Source: Corynebacterium falsenii
Lineage (GTDB): Bacteria > Actinomycetota > Actinomycetes > Mycobacteriales > Mycobacteriaceae
NCBI RefSeq assembly: GCF_020099275.1
Contig: NZ_CP083646.1
Coordinates: forward strand, 248,001 to 312,000
DNA: 64,000 bases
Reading direction: 5' to 3'
Position 1 is the first letter of the stretch; every line of letters begins with the position of its first letter. The notes beneath the pieces were generated by a model, which made no database searches, was not told where the DNA came from, and worked only from the letters and a program-made list of their open reading frames with translations. A program made the position numbers and the translations under genes. Positions 39,847 to 48,550 of the stretch are shown in pieces.

Positions 39847-39951
39847 GGCTTCACTTGTGACAATGTTGTGTTTTGCGGAAATTGGCTTTACAAAACCCCA
39901 GGTGGTCAAATATGAAGCAACACAAAACACAATATTGTCACATCTGAAGCC
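39847..39951. repeat. Palindromic element A (105 bp)
   Basis: Left arm TGACAATGTTGTGTTTTG (39858-39875) pairs with right arm CAAAACACAATATTGTCA (39923-39940), one G-T wobble. Outer arms GGCTTCA (39847-39853) and TGAAGCC (39945-39951) pair as well. The spacer is 47 nt and contains CCCCAGGTGGTCAAAT. Copy C at 60305 has the same length and outline; copy B at 40042 shares the spacer core in reverse. The gap 39586-39846 upstream is C-rich low complexity without a gene. Confidence 0.85.
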
Positions 39952-40041
39952 CTTGTCGCCCTCGTAGCCACATCGGCATAGCCTGCATTCCCCGGATTGG
40001 CGAGCACCGTAGGGCTCAAGCACCGTAGCGGCCTCTGCATT

Positions 40042-40130
40042 GTGTGCGAATGCCGTGTTTTGTGAGGTAGCAGATTTGACCACCTAGGCTTTTACAAACC
40101 GGGAAGTGGCAAAACACGGCATTCGCACAC
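40042..40130. repeat. Palindromic element B (89 bp, inverted relative to A)
   Basis: The arms are 21-bp perfect complements (40042-40062 with 40110-40130), ending TGTTTTG and starting CAAAACA as in A and C. The outer arm bases (GTGTGCGAATGCCG) are completely different from those of A and C. The spacer is again 47 nt. Its reverse complement shares AGGTGGTCAAAT with element A. It lies 90 bp from A. Confidence 0.82.
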
Positions 40131-40294
40131 GCCCCACCGCAAGCCACCACCAAAGCGCTCCCGGCGGGCGGCCCAAGACTCAGTTCCGTAGAGCGCAGCG
40201 GCTCAACACCCAGATCAACCCTGGGCTGCAGTTGGTGATAGACGCAGGTCAGCCCAGCGCAGCACGGCCAAACGCCCAGCCCAGCGCAGCACGA
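40131..40294. other. Intergenic stretch with a short direct repeat before recR
   Basis: AGCCCAGCGCAGCACG occurs at 40252-40267 and again at 40278-40293, 26 bp apart, directly downstream of the recR stop. No gene is seen. Confidence 0.5.
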
Positions 40295-40963
40295 CTACAC
40301 CCCCAGCACAGTGCGGCCGGCGAAGGCGCGGGACAACGTCAGCTCATCCACGAACTCCAGGTCCCCTCCCATCGGGATACCCGAAGCAAGGCGCGTCACC
40401 TTCAACCCAGGGAAATCGCGCAGCAGCCGGCCAAGGTAACTAGCCGTGGCCTCGCCCTCCGTGTTCGGATCCGTGGCGATGATGACCTCTTCGACCTCCG
40501 GCGCGGGTTCGAAGACGGGTTCGCCGGTGGTGGCGTCGAGTTGAGAAGAAGCAACATCGGGCAGCACACCACCGATACGCTGCACCAACGGCGTGACATT
40601 CAGCTCCTTCGGCCCGACCCCGTTGAGCGGATCCAACGCACCGCCGAGCACATGGTAGCGGCCACGGTACTCGGCAGTGCGCTCGATGACCTGGATGTCC
40701 TTCGACTCCTCCACCACGCAAATCACCGACTTATCGCGCGAGGAATCCGCGCAGATGCGGCACACATCTTCCTGCGAGATGTTGTGGCAGATGCGGCAGA
40801 GCGCAACGCCCTGCTGCAGGCGCCCGATGGCGGACTGCAGGCGCTCCACGTCCTCGGGTTCCTGCTCGAGCAGGTGCAACGCGATGCGCTGCGCGCTCTT
40901 CGGCCCGATGCCGGGCAGGCGAGAGAACTCGTCGATGACGTCTTGTAATGGTCCTTCGAACAA
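40295..40963 (-). CDS. recR: Recombination mediator RecR
   Basis: 222 residues. N-terminal helix-hairpin-helix [19 protein letters not shown], zinc finger [16 protein letters not shown], and a Toprim domain starting [14 protein letters not shown] with [15 protein letters not shown] roughly 20-residue insertion ([18 protein letters not shown]) makes it longer than the usual 200. It works with RecF/RecO at gaps. It is the last gene of the dnaX-ybaB-recR run, with 49 nt to ybaB. Confidence 0.96.
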   Translation of the reverse strand: MFEGPLQDVIDEFSRLPGIGPKSAQRIALHLLEQEPEDVERLQSAIGRLQQGVALCRICHNISQEDVCRICADSSRDKSVICVVEESKDIQVIERTAEYRGRYHVLGGALDPLNGVGPKELNVTPLVQRIGGVLPDVASSQLDATTGEPVFEPAPEVEEVIIATDPNTEGEATASYLGRLLRDFPGLKVTRLASGIPMGGDLEFVDELTLSRAFAGRTVLGV

Positions 40964-41012
40964 GGAGGTGTCTTTCCCCTAAAAAGCTATGGTATCGCTG
41001 GTGAAGCCGGTG

Positions 41013-41327
41013 CTACAGGCCCAGCCCCGGGATGCCGCCGGACAGCGGGCCCATCTTCTCCTGGGCGAGCTGCTGAAGCTTGTTGTTGGCGTCCTGGAAT
41101 GCGCCGAGGACCAGGTCCTGCAGGGTTTCGACGTCCTCGGGATCCACGACCTCCGGGTCGATCTCGAGAGACTTCACCTCGCCAGAACCGGCGATCGTGA
41201 TGGTGACGCGGCCGTTGCCAGCATCGCCGGTGACTGTCGACTCCACGATCTCCTTCTGCGCTTCCTGCAGCTGAGCCTGCATCTGCTGCGCCTGCTGCAT
41301 GAGTTGGTTCATATCTGGCTGAGACAT
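41013..41327 (-). CDS. ybaB: YbaB/EbfC nucleoid-associated protein
   Basis: 104 residues from ATG 41327, preceded by GAAAGGACACGAC; the longer frame to 41375 is not supported. An N-terminal coiled helix (QPDMNQLMQQAQQMQAQLQEA) leads to the beta-sheet dimer core (VTITIAGSGEVKSLEIDPEVV) and a C-terminal helix, ending GGIPGLGL. It binds DNA as a dimer. Location between dnaX and recR is widely conserved in bacteria. Confidence 0.95.
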   Translation of the reverse strand: MSQPDMNQLMQQAQQMQAQLQEAQKEIVESTVTGDAGNGRVTITIAGSGEVKSLEIDPEVVDPEDVETLQDLVLGAFQDANNKLQQLAQEKMGPLSGGIPGLGL

Positions 41328-41402
41328 GTCGTGTCCTTTCGTTTCGCGTACCTCGACCACTGTACCGCCGACCACTGTACCGCCGGTCGGCCGGACTGTC
41401 GG

Positions 41403-44045
41403 TCAGCGCACGCGCTTGGCGCCGAGGTGTTGCTCGATGAGGTCGCCTGCGATCTCCAGCGGCGAGCGATGCTCCTTTTCACCCGGGCCGTTGCGCAGCG
41501 ACTCGACCATCTCGTCTTCGAGCCTGCGCCGCTGCTCGTCGCCGGTGTCGCGGGGAGGTTGGTTCGACTGCTGCGCCTGGTGCGTCTGCTGCGCTGGCCG
41601 CTGTCGCACCTGCGCCGGTGCCTGCGCCCGGGCCTGTGCGTTGTCATTTCCCGCCGGACCGCCGGCATTAGCCTGCCCGTGCTGGGGATATGCCTCCGGC
41701 ATGAAGTCCTCCGGCGGGGCCGCGTCCCACGGATCCTCCGGAGGTTCGTCCGGCAGCGGCACCCCGCCGAAGCCGTTCTCTTGGTTGTATTGCCGCTTCG
41801 CGCGCGCCCGTTCCGCGCGTTCGCGGTGCCTGCTCTTGCGCACGTCGGCATTGCTCGGTGGTGTGTCGTTTTTCTCGACGCCACCAGCGTCACCCTGGCC
41901 TCCACCCGCAGCTATCGCGGCGTCCCGCAGGGCGGCTTCCATTGCCTTTGCCCTTTCGAGGGCGCTGGTGGCCGCGGTGCGGATCGTCGTCACATCCGTG
42001 TCTGTCTCGGCGGGGATCGGGTTGTGTGATGATCGCTGCGGCCTAGGCTCTGACGGTTCAGGCTCAGGCCGTGGGGCTTTTCCCGGCGGCTCCCGGTGAG
42101 CGCCGTTGGCGACCACGGTGGCCGGTGTGCCGGTGATGGACTCGATGGCCGTGCTGTAGACCTGCCGGTTGCGGTCATTGTTGACAAAGTTCGCCAGCGC
42201 CCCGGTGTGGTGCGTGACGTGGATTTCGCCGGGAGTGGGTTGCTCGGGAATCAGTGTGGCATCGCGCAGTGCGATCCAGGCGCTGAGGTCGGCGTCCTTG
42301 ACGGCGTTGAGCACGTCTGTCCACTGGTCGGCAGTGATGGCCTTGTCCGCGTCGGCGGCGGGGTCCGGCTGGGTGGTCTCCTGCGATGCAGCGCTGGGGG
42401 CGGCGGCTGTGGGAGTGCTGACGGGCGCACTCGTGGGCGCGCTGGACTGGCGGTTCCGGTCCATGATCTCCCGGGCCTTGCGGGCCTCCGCGACCTCCGG
42501 GGGTTCCACCTCGTCGTGTTCCACCTGCTCGGAGCCCTGCTGTTGCTCCGGCGCGCGCTGCGCCGGTGCTTCCTGCTGCTCCGGCGCGGCGGTCTGCGCC
42601 GGTTCGGGCTGCTGCTCGGGCGCAGTCTGCGCGGGCTGGGTTTCTCGCGATTCCGTTGCCTGCTGCGCGGGCAGAGACTGAGCAGACTGTGCTGGTTGTG
42701 CTGGCTGAGCCGCCGGAGCCTCCTGCCCCTCCCGCGTCTCCTGAGGGGCAGCGCCACCGGCGTTGCCCTCAGCGGACTGGGGTTGGGCGGCATCGGGTTG
42801 GCGTCGGCGAGAAGGGCGTTCGTACTTCTTGCCAGACGACAAGTTCGGCGCCTGACCAGCAGCAGCGGACGCGCCCAACGCGGCCGGCGACCCACCACGG
42901 CCCTGCTCCAAGGCCTCCACGCGCTGGGCCAACGCCTCCACCGTCAAACCGGCAGCGGGAAGCGCCATCCGAGCGCACAGAATCTCCAGCAACAACCGGG
43001 GTGCCGTCGCACCGCGCATCTGTGCCAGCCCCTCGTTGACCAGCGCAGCGCAGCGAGTCAGTGTGGCCTGGCCGAGCATCCGCGACTGCTCCTCCAGCGA
43101 CTGCTTCGCATCCGCGGGGGCGTTGACGAGGCCGCGATCGATGGCATCCGGCACGGCCTGCAATACCAGCAGATCACGGAAACGATCGAGTAGATCCTCG
43201 GCGAAGCGGCGGGGGTCGTAACCGGCCTCGATGACCTCGTCGACCACGCCGAACAACCCGGCCTGGTCCTGGTTCGCCAGCGCCACCACAGCGTTATCGA
43301 TCAGCGTGATGTCTGTGACGCCCAGCAGCGCCAGGGCGCGGTTATACGTGACTCCCTCCGAGCCCGCACCTGCCAGCAGCTGGTCCATGATGGACAGCGA
43401 ATCGCGGGGCGAGCCACCGCCGGCGCGGATGACCAGTGGATACACGGCATCTTCAACCTCCACGCCCTCGCCCTGGACCACGGAGGTCAACAGGTTGCGC
43501 ATGTCCGGCGGCGTGAGCAGGCGGAAGGGGTAGTTGTGCGTGCGCGAGCGGATGGTCTGCAGCAGCTTCTCCGGCTCGGTGGTGGCGAAGATGAAGATGA
43601 GGTGCTCCGGCGGTTCCTCCACGATCTTCAGCAAAGCGTTGAAGCCCGCGGTGGAGATCATGTGCGCCTCGTCGATGATGAACACGCGGTAGCGGGATTC
43701 CGCCGGGGCATAGAAAGCGCGTTCGCGCAGCTCGCGCATGTCGTCCACGCCGTTGTGGGTGGCGGCGTCGAGCTCCGTGACATCCAAGTTGCCGGGCCCA
43801 CCGGGCGCCAGCGATACGCAGGAATCGCACTTCCCGCATGGGGTGGACGTGGGGCCTTCTACGCAGTTCAGCGACCGTGCGAGGATGCGCGCCGAGGAGG
43901 TTTTGCCGCAACCGCGGGGGCCGGAAAAAAGGTAGGCATGGTTGATCCGCCCGCTATCCAGCGCAACGGAGAGCGGTTCGGTCACATGCGATTGCCCCAC
44001 GACCTCGGCGAACGTCGCTGGGCGATATTTCCGGTAAAGAGCCAC
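41403..44045 (-). CDS. dnaX: DNA polymerase III subunit gamma/tau
   Basis: 880 residues. AAA+ clamp-loader domain with Walker A GPRGCGKTSS (about 43-52), zinc cysteines in CVEGPTSTPCGKCDSC, Walker B FIIDEAHM and SRC-like motif near 170. Domain III ends near residue 370. A long Gln/Ala/Pro-rich linker (about 400-560) and a tau-like C-terminus follow, with a further Gln-rich stretch near 790-850. It is the ATPase core of the clamp loader. It is preceded by the SUFU-like gene with 21 nt between. Confidence 0.96.
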   Translation of the reverse strand: MALYRKYRPATFAEVVGQSHVTEPLSVALDSGRINHAYLFSGPRGCGKTSSARILARSLNCVEGPTSTPCGKCDSCVSLAPGGPGNLDVTELDAATHNGVDDMRELRERAFYAPAESRYRVFIIDEAHMISTAGFNALLKIVEEPPEHLIFIFATTEPEKLLQTIRSRTHNYPFRLLTPPDMRNLLTSVVQGEGVEVEDAVYPLVIRAGGGSPRDSLSIMDQLLAGAGSEGVTYNRALALLGVTDITLIDNAVVALANQDQAGLFGVVDEVIEAGYDPRRFAEDLLDRFRDLLVLQAVPDAIDRGLVNAPADAKQSLEEQSRMLGQATLTRCAALVNEGLAQMRGATAPRLLLEILCARMALPAAGLTVEALAQRVEALEQGRGGSPAALGASAAAGQAPNLSSGKKYERPSRRRQPDAAQPQSAEGNAGGAAPQETREGQEAPAAQPAQPAQSAQSLPAQQATESRETQPAQTAPEQQPEPAQTAAPEQQEAPAQRAPEQQQGSEQVEHDEVEPPEVAEARKAREIMDRNRQSSAPTSAPVSTPTAAAPSAASQETTQPDPAADADKAITADQWTDVLNAVKDADLSAWIALRDATLIPEQPTPGEIHVTHHTGALANFVNNDRNRQVYSTAIESITGTPATVVANGAHREPPGKAPRPEPEPSEPRPQRSSHNPIPAETDTDVTTIRTAATSALERAKAMEAALRDAAIAAGGGQGDAGGVEKNDTPPSNADVRKSRHRERAERARAKRQYNQENGFGGVPLPDEPPEDPWDAAPPEDFMPEAYPQHGQANAGGPAGNDNAQARAQAPAQVRQRPAQQTHQAQQSNQPPRDTGDEQRRRLEDEMVESLRNGPGEKEHRSPLEIAGDLIEQHLGAKRVR

Positions 44046-44066
44046 GATTACAGGGTACCGTTCACG

Positions 44067-44726
44067 CTAGCGGTAGACGTTATTCAGATTGATGCCGTGC
44101 TGCACCAGATGGGCCTGAACAGCCTCGATGCCCTGCTTTCGGGCAATGTCCAGCTCTTCGTCGTTGAGCATCACCAGCTGCGCGGCCACGGTCAGCCGGC
44201 CCGGGTGGGTGAGCTCCGCCTCGGCTGGGCCGTTCGACTGCTTGGCGTGCCGACCGCGGGATTCGTGAGCGACCTCGTGGACGTGCGGCACGCCCTCGTC
44301 CCACACGAACGGCACCACGAGCAGCCCATGCCGCGCAGTGACGCCCTCCACGCCCTGGGCCACGTTCGGCAGCAGTGTTCCGGGCTTCGGCGGCCTGTCA
44401 TGCGGCCCTTCGCTGATCATCGTGGCTGCATGAGCCAGTAGATCAGCGGCGACGCCACCATGACCCTCAACCACCGTGAGTAACTCGACCCGCAGGTCTG
44501 AGCCGTCCTCGGTTTCCAACGCGGGGTCGATGCGGGAGGCATCGAGTGTCATGGCGACGGTTTCAGCGTCTCCCGTTTCCGGGGAGCCGAGGAGCACCTG
44601 AGCCATGGCGAATTCGGGGAAGGAATCCCCGAGCTTGCGGCGGGCGATGGTCGGCTCGCCGGGCAGCAGGCCCTCGACCCAGATGTAGGTCTCTTCGATA
44701 TTAATGAGCGATCCCGCCTTCGGCAC
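44067..44726 (-). CDS. Suppressor-of-fused (SUFU) domain-like protein
   Basis: 219 residues if it begins at GTG 44726, which overlaps the 3' end of the aminotransferase gene by 26 nt. The alternative is a rare ATT start near 44702. Segments VELLTVVEGHGGVAADLLAH, GTLLPNVAQGVEGV, HGLLVVPFVWDEG and VAAQLVMLNDEELDIARKQG resemble the bacterial SUFU family. The function of bacterial SUFU proteins is unknown. The tight arrangement aspT-SUFU-dnaX suggests one transcript. Family assignment is from general pattern, not certain. Confidence 0.55.
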   Translation of the reverse strand: MPKAGSLINIEETYIWVEGLLPGEPTIARRKLGDSFPEFAMAQVLLGSPETGDAETVAMTLDASRIDPALETEDGSDLRVELLTVVEGHGGVAADLLAHAATMISEGPHDRPPKPGTLLPNVAQGVEGVTARHGLLVVPFVWDEGVPHVHEVAHESRGRHAKQSNGPAEAELTHPGRLTVAAQLVMLNDEELDIARKQGIEAVQAHLVQHGINLNNVYR

Positions 44727-46047
44727 CGTCCTCGGCGGTGTGCGGCGCACCCGCCTGGCCGTCCGCATCCACAGCGCCGCCCTCGTTGACAGCCTCGATG
44801 GCGGCGAGCAGCACGCAGGTGGCGAACCCATCCATGGCGACCTCGAGGTCATCCATGGTCGGCATGGACGGAGCCAGGCGCAGGTTACGATCGTTCGGGT
44901 CCTTCTTCAGCGGGTAGGTGGCGCCGGCGGCAGTGAGGCTCACGCCTGCCTCCTTGGCCAGTTCGACCACGCGGGAGGCCGTGCCGTCAACCACGTTGAC
45001 GGAGATGAAGTAGCCACCCTCCGGGACGGTCCATTCGGCCACATGCATGTCGCCCAGGCGGCGCTCCAGCACCTCAACCACGCGGGTGAACTTCGGCCCC
45101 AGCACGCCGGCGTGCTTGCGCATCAAGGCACGCACGCCCTCCGGGCTCTCGAGGAACTGCAGGTGAGCGAGCTGGTTGATCTTGTTCGGGCCGATGCCAC
45201 GCACGCCTGCGATGGAGCTGTACCAATCGAGGTTCTCCTTCGACGATGCGAAGAACGCCACGCCCGCTCCGGCCAGGGTGATCTTCGAGGTCGAGGACAT
45301 GAACCAGAAGCGGTTCGGGTTCCCGGCCTTCTCGGCGACGTCGAGGATGTTGATGACGTCCGGGAATTCGTTGGTGAGGGTGTGCACGGCGTAGGCGTTA
45401 TCCCACACGATGCGGAAATCCGGTGCGGCGGTTTCCATTTCCGCCAGCTCGCGGGCGATCTTCTCGCTGTACGTCACGCCCGTGGGGTTGGAGAACATCG
45501 GCACGGTCCACATGCCCTTGACCGCCGGGTCCTTGACGAGCTCGCGGACCTTATCCATGTCCGGGCCCTCGTCCGTCAGGGGCACGGTGACCATCTCGAA
45601 GCCGAACAGCTCCGTGATGGAATGGTGCCGGTCGTAGCCGGGCACGGGGCAGATCCACTTCAGATCGTCCTCGACCGCCCAAGGCTTCGGGGAGTCGTTG
45701 TTGCCGAACGTGTAAGACCAGCTAATGAGGTCAAACATGATGTTCAGGCTGGAGGCATCGCCAGCGAAGACGTTGTCCGCCGGAATGCCGAGCACGTCTG
45801 CCCACAGCTCGCGCAGCTCGGTGATGCCGGTGAGGCCGCCGTAGTTACGGGTATCGGTGCCCGCGGGGGTGCGGTAGCTCTCGCCGGGCAGGCTCAGCAG
45901 GTCGGTGGAGAAATCCAGTTGCTCCGTCGAAGGCTTGCCGCGGGTCAGGTCCAAGTTCAGATTGCGGTCCTTGAGCTCCTGATAAGCCGCCTTGACCTCA
46001 TCTTGCACGGCAAGGAGTTGGTCGCGGTTGATGTTCTCTAGTTTCAT
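44701..46047 (-). CDS. aspT: Aspartate aminotransferase-type PLP enzyme
   Basis: 448 residues from ATG 46047 (MKLENINRDQLLAVQDEV); the frame upstream to 46221 is not coding. Fold type I aminotransferase: Asp/Tyr of the PLP pocket in RIVWDNAYAVHTL, and the Schiff-base Lys in MSSTSKITLAGAGVAFF. N-terminal LDLTRGKPSTEQLDFSTDLL is characteristic of the actinobacterial AspT group. It interconverts aspartate and oxaloacetate. Gene order with dnaX matches C. glutamicum cg0294. The catalytic residues are intact. Confidence 0.9.
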   Translation of the reverse strand: MKLENINRDQLLAVQDEVKAAYQELKDRNLNLDLTRGKPSTEQLDFSTDLLSLPGESYRTPAGTDTRNYGGLTGITELRELWADVLGIPADNVFAGDASSLNIMFDLISWSYTFGNNDSPKPWAVEDDLKWICPVPGYDRHHSITELFGFEMVTVPLTDEGPDMDKVRELVKDPAVKGMWTVPMFSNPTGVTYSEKIARELAEMETAAPDFRIVWDNAYAVHTLTNEFPDVINILDVAEKAGNPNRFWFMSSTSKITLAGAGVAFFASSKENLDWYSSIAGVRGIGPNKINQLAHLQFLESPEGVRALMRKHAGVLGPKFTRVVEVLERRLGDMHVAEWTVPEGGYFISVNVVDGTASRVVELAKEAGVSLTAAGATYPLKKDPNDRNLRLAPSMPTMDDLEVAMDGFATCVLLAAIEAVNEGGAVDADGQAGAPHTAEDGAEGGIAH

Positions 46048-46245
46048 GTTCCGAGCCTCCCTCAGCTGGGTATTCACCCGCGGCTTCGCGGCGATGGATG
46101 GGTCGCGTGCCTGGGATTGTGTTCCGTTACGCCAGTCTAGTAGAAGCCCCTGTGACGTGCCGTTGCCGCCTGTTGGGAGGGCGGCTGTGGGATGGTGTCC
46201 GCCCACCCTTTTGCCCCTCAACCCGAACGAAATAGAGACAATGCG

Positions 46246-46284
46246 CGAAGCCCCGCCTCAGCGTGATGCCGAGACGGGGCTTCG
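46246..46284. terminator. Terminator-like hairpin at the left island border
   Basis: CGAAGCCCCG (46246-46255) pairs with CGGGGCTTCG (46275-46284), with further CTC/GAG pairing inside. It directly precedes the displaced tRNA-Ser end at 46288. It was probably the original terminator of tRNA-Ser before the island inserted. Confidence 0.7.
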
Positions 46285-46287
46285 TGA

Positions 46288-46306
46288 TGGCGGAGGATAG
46301 GGGATT
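46288..46306. other. Attachment site copy, distal end of the island
   Basis: TGGCGGAGGATAGGGGATT is identical to 54162-54180, the 3' 19 bases (with CCA) of tRNA-Ser(GGA). It is not followed by the rest of a tRNA. This is the duplicated core expected after integration into a tRNA 3' end. Confidence 0.93.
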
Positions 46307-46364
46307 CAGACCCCGGCACTGTTTCTGCTGGTCAGGGTGGGCATAAGAATCCCCTCCCCCGAAT

Positions 46365-46426
46365 TGGGGACAAAACTGGGGACATTAGGGTTTCCTAACC
46401 CGCCCCCACTCGCCGCCATGTCCCCA
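46365..46426. repeat. TGGGGACA repeats near the left attachment site
   Basis: TGGGGACA at 46365-46372 and 46377-46384, and in reverse (TGTCCCCA) at 46419-46426. The same octamer occurs at the integrase end (54031-54038, with TGGGGACG at 54023). They are candidate arm-type sites for the integrase or Xis. Confidence 0.5.
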
Positions 46427-46562
46427 CCGGCTGGCCCCATCCTACCGCCCGTAACCCCCACGCGTGCGGGCGCGTGCGAGCCAATCACCGGAACGTCCCC
46501 GCCCTAGGGCGGGTCTCTTAAGGTCGTGGAGGTTGGAGGTCTGACGGTGGGTGGGCTTGGAT

Positions 46563-46699
46563 GCCTCGAGCCCGGGGCGCTCGGCGCGCCAAAGTCCGCG
46601 GCCGCCGGCCTGGATCGCTCACAGGTCACCGGAGCGGACGAGTGCGTAGGGCTGGGAGCGGCCAAGGGACATGATGGTCTGCACGCCCTCCAGCGTCAT
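46563..46699 (-). pseudogene. Decayed excisionase-type HTH gene (copy A)
   Basis: From ATG 46699 the minus strand reads MTLEGVQTIMSLGRSQPYAL and VRSGDL, then a TGA at 46619-46621. After the stop the same frame continues AIQAGGRGLWRAERPGLEAS. This is the common HTH (MerR/Xis-like) protein pattern with a nonsense codon. About 100 bp are closely similar to copy B at 47501-47598. Confidence 0.7.
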
Positions 46700-46740
46700 G
46701 AAGAGGGGCGTGGCGGTCACCGGCTCTCTGGAGGGCCTGA

Positions 46741-46962
46741 TTACTCGGGGACCTCGCTGAGTTGGGCCTCAATCCGATCCAACCGCTCGGTGATGTTGCG
46801 TAGGTGCTCCACGATGAGTTGGTTCGAACCATCGATCGCCGTCGCCGTTTCGCGTCGTGCGCTGGTGACGGTGCGTACCACCCAGACGGTAAGAACAACG
46901 AAGATCGCGAGTGGTAGTGCGGCGGCGAGGATGATAACAAATACGGTAGCGGTAAGTGTCAC
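46741..46962 (-). CDS. Small membrane protein with coiled-coil tail
   Basis: 73 residues. One TM helix (about 5-29, VFVIILAAALPLAIFVVLTVWVV) precedes a helical tail with heptad pattern (LIVEHLRNITERLDRIEAQLSEV). Its ATG overlaps the stop of the ArsR-like gene by four bases (ATGA), so the pair is translationally coupled. The pair regulator plus membrane helix recurs in actinobacteria, but its role is unknown. It is possibly cargo of the island. Confidence 0.75.
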   Translation of the reverse strand: MTLTATVFVIILAAALPLAIFVVLTVWVVRTVTSARRETATAIDGSNQLIVEHLRNITERLDRIEAQLSEVPE

Positions 46963-47267
46963 GAAGATTCCCTTTCCTGTTCTTGATTAATCAGGTGCAC
47001 AATGTGGTCTGGAGTTATTTCAAGCCGAAACGGAGCGACCCAGTAGTGCTTCCTCACTCGGCTCTCTCCGAGCTGTTCCAGGCCACTCTCGATGAGTCGA
47101 GCAGCTTCCAAGCGGTTGAGGTGCTGGTAGAGCAGTGGCCGAGACATCCCGAGTCGGCGGGCCAGCTCACTAACATGGGTCGACTCCGTCTCTAGGGAGG
47201 CGATAATTCGCAACCGAGGCTCACTTCCGAGAGCACTGAGCATCTGAGCGAGCCGTGCTGCGTCCAT
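46959..47267 (-). CDS. ArsR-type winged-helix regulator
   Basis: 102 residues from ATG 47267 behind GGAGGGG. The winged HTH has LSALGSEPRLRIIASLE and HVSELARRLGMSRPLLYQHLNRLEAARLIES, followed by a beta wing (VRKHYWVAPF). No metal-binding Cys are present. It probably autoregulates itself and the coupled membrane protein. The frame upstream to 47405 is not supported. Confidence 0.82.
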   Translation of the reverse strand: MDAARLAQMLSALGSEPRLRIIASLETESTHVSELARRLGMSRPLLYQHLNRLEAARLIESGLEQLGESRVRKHYWVAPFRLEITPDHIVHLINQEQERESS

Positions 47268-47432
47268 CACCCCTCCGGATCGTAATCGAACGATGTCAGG
47301 TGTAAGTATATGCTTACAGTCAGCGGTGCGCAAGTCCTGCCGGGTCAGGCGGAGACGCTGGCTGCTCACCCGGGGTGGCCGGTCGGACTGCGGGCCGGCC
47401 TGCACCGCCGGCGAGTACGGGAGGAGTCGACC

Positions 47433-47598
47433 TCATGGGGTCGACCCCTCCTTGCGCGCGACGAGCTGCGCAGTCTCCTCGCCGCAGCGCTGGATGGACG
47501 CCTCGAGCTCGGGGTGCTCGGCGCGCAACTGCCCACGGCCGCCGACTTGGATCGAGCGCAGCTCCCCGGAACGGACGAGTGCGTAGGTCTGGGAGCGA
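47433..47598 (-). pseudogene. Truncated excisionase-type HTH gene (copy B), cut by the IS
   Basis: The frame reads YRSQTYALVRSGELRSIQVG, GRGQLRAEHPELEAS and on to a stop at 47433-47435. It is the C-terminal two thirds of the same HTH family as copy A. Similarity to copy A ends abruptly at 47598, where IS-like sequence begins. The N-terminal part is not found on the far side of the IS. Confidence 0.65.
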
Positions 47599-48550
47599 TA
47601 TCCCGAAACCTCGTCAAACGAGGTGGTTGAGCCATTGGATGATCGCGCGGAGGACGGCTCCGGCGCGGTAGGTCAGGCCGAGTTTGTCGTAGCGGGTGGC
47701 CAGGCCGCGCCATTGCTTCACGTCGCTGTAGCCGCGCTCGATGACGTTGCGGCCGCGGTAGGCCTCCATGTCGAGACCCACGGGGCGTCCGCCGCGTGAA
47801 CCGCGGTTGCGACGGTGTTGCTGCTGGTCGCTGGGTTCGGGGATCACGGCCTTGATCCCGCGACGGCGCAGAGTCTGGCGGGTGGCGCGGGAGGAGTAGG
47901 CCTTGTCGCCGCGCAACATGTCCGGTCTGGTGCGCGGTCTACCTGGTCCCTTGCGGGCGACGGAGAGGGCGTCGAGCAGTGGGGCGAGCATCGGTGAGTC
48001 CCCTCCCTGACCGGGTCCGCAGAGGATTACCAGCGGTAGGCCGTGTCCATCGACGAGCTGATGGATCTTCGTCGAGAGCCCGCCGCGGGAACGGCCCAGC
48101 GCGTGATCAGCTGGCTCGACGCGGAGATTCTTGTGATTCCACTGCGCCCCCTGTGGTGCGCTCGAGGGTGGTGCCGTGCTGGTGAGCGCGGCAGATCGTG
48201 GAGTCGACCGCGACCGACCAGTCCAGGTCACCGTCCGCGTCGGCACGGACCAGGAGCGCGTCGAGGACCTGGTCCCAGGTGCCATCAACTGCCCAGGCGC
48301 GGTGGCGCTTCCAGACTGTCTGCCAGGGCCCGAAGTCGGCGGGGAGATCGCGCCAGGCGATCCCGCACCGGTAGCGGTAGATGATCCCCTCGACCACCTG
48401 TCTATGATCCCGTCTCGGCCTCCCTGACCAGGGGCGCCGAGCGGGGAGCAAGGGCTGGATCGTCTCCCATTGGGTATCGGACAACACGCTTCGCCGGCTC
48501 ATTGACCTACCGTCACCCCCGCGTCCTCACGAACTTAGGAGACACGCCCT
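47599..48550 (-). mobile_element. IS5-family (IS427-like) insertion sequence
   Basis: About 950 bp. Boundaries are set by the end of homology between HTH copies A and B (47598) and by GGGCGTGTCTCCTAAG, read leftwards from 48549, which looks like a terminal repeat. The two ends match only weakly, so exact ends are uncertain. CTAG at 48549-48552 resembles the YTAR target of this group. Confidence 0.6.
47614..48502 (-). CDS. IS5-family DDE transposase in two frames (frameshift)
   Basis: Frame 1 (48502-48107) gives the N-terminal part, MSRRSVLSDTQWETIQPLLP to VAVDSTICRAHQHGT, with the first catalytic Asp. The remainder lies in a second frame that is open from 48288 to 47614: LRVEPADHALGRSRGGLSTK, RGDKAYSSR (second Asp), and RNVIERGYSDVKQWRGLATR (Glu). 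The change is +1 and falls near the C5/G5 run at 48147-48151, where the frames overlap. IS427-group transposases are commonly made by programmed frameshifting, so this may be active rather than broken. Not cargo of obvious benefit. Confidence 0.85.

Noticed and set aside
39847..40130. Ordinary rho-independent terminators
   Set aside because: The loops are 47 nt and A and B lack T-runs; the conserved spacer core is not needed for termination.
42096..43193. 365-codon plus-strand frame opposite dnaX
   Set aside because: Complement of the repetitive Gln/Ala/Pro linker of DnaX; repetitive Arg/Leu/Gly composition, no start context.
46286..46312. Possible second tRNA-Ser
   Set aside because: Only the 3' 19 bases and a decayed T-arm are present; there is no anticodon or 5' half. 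It is an att copy.
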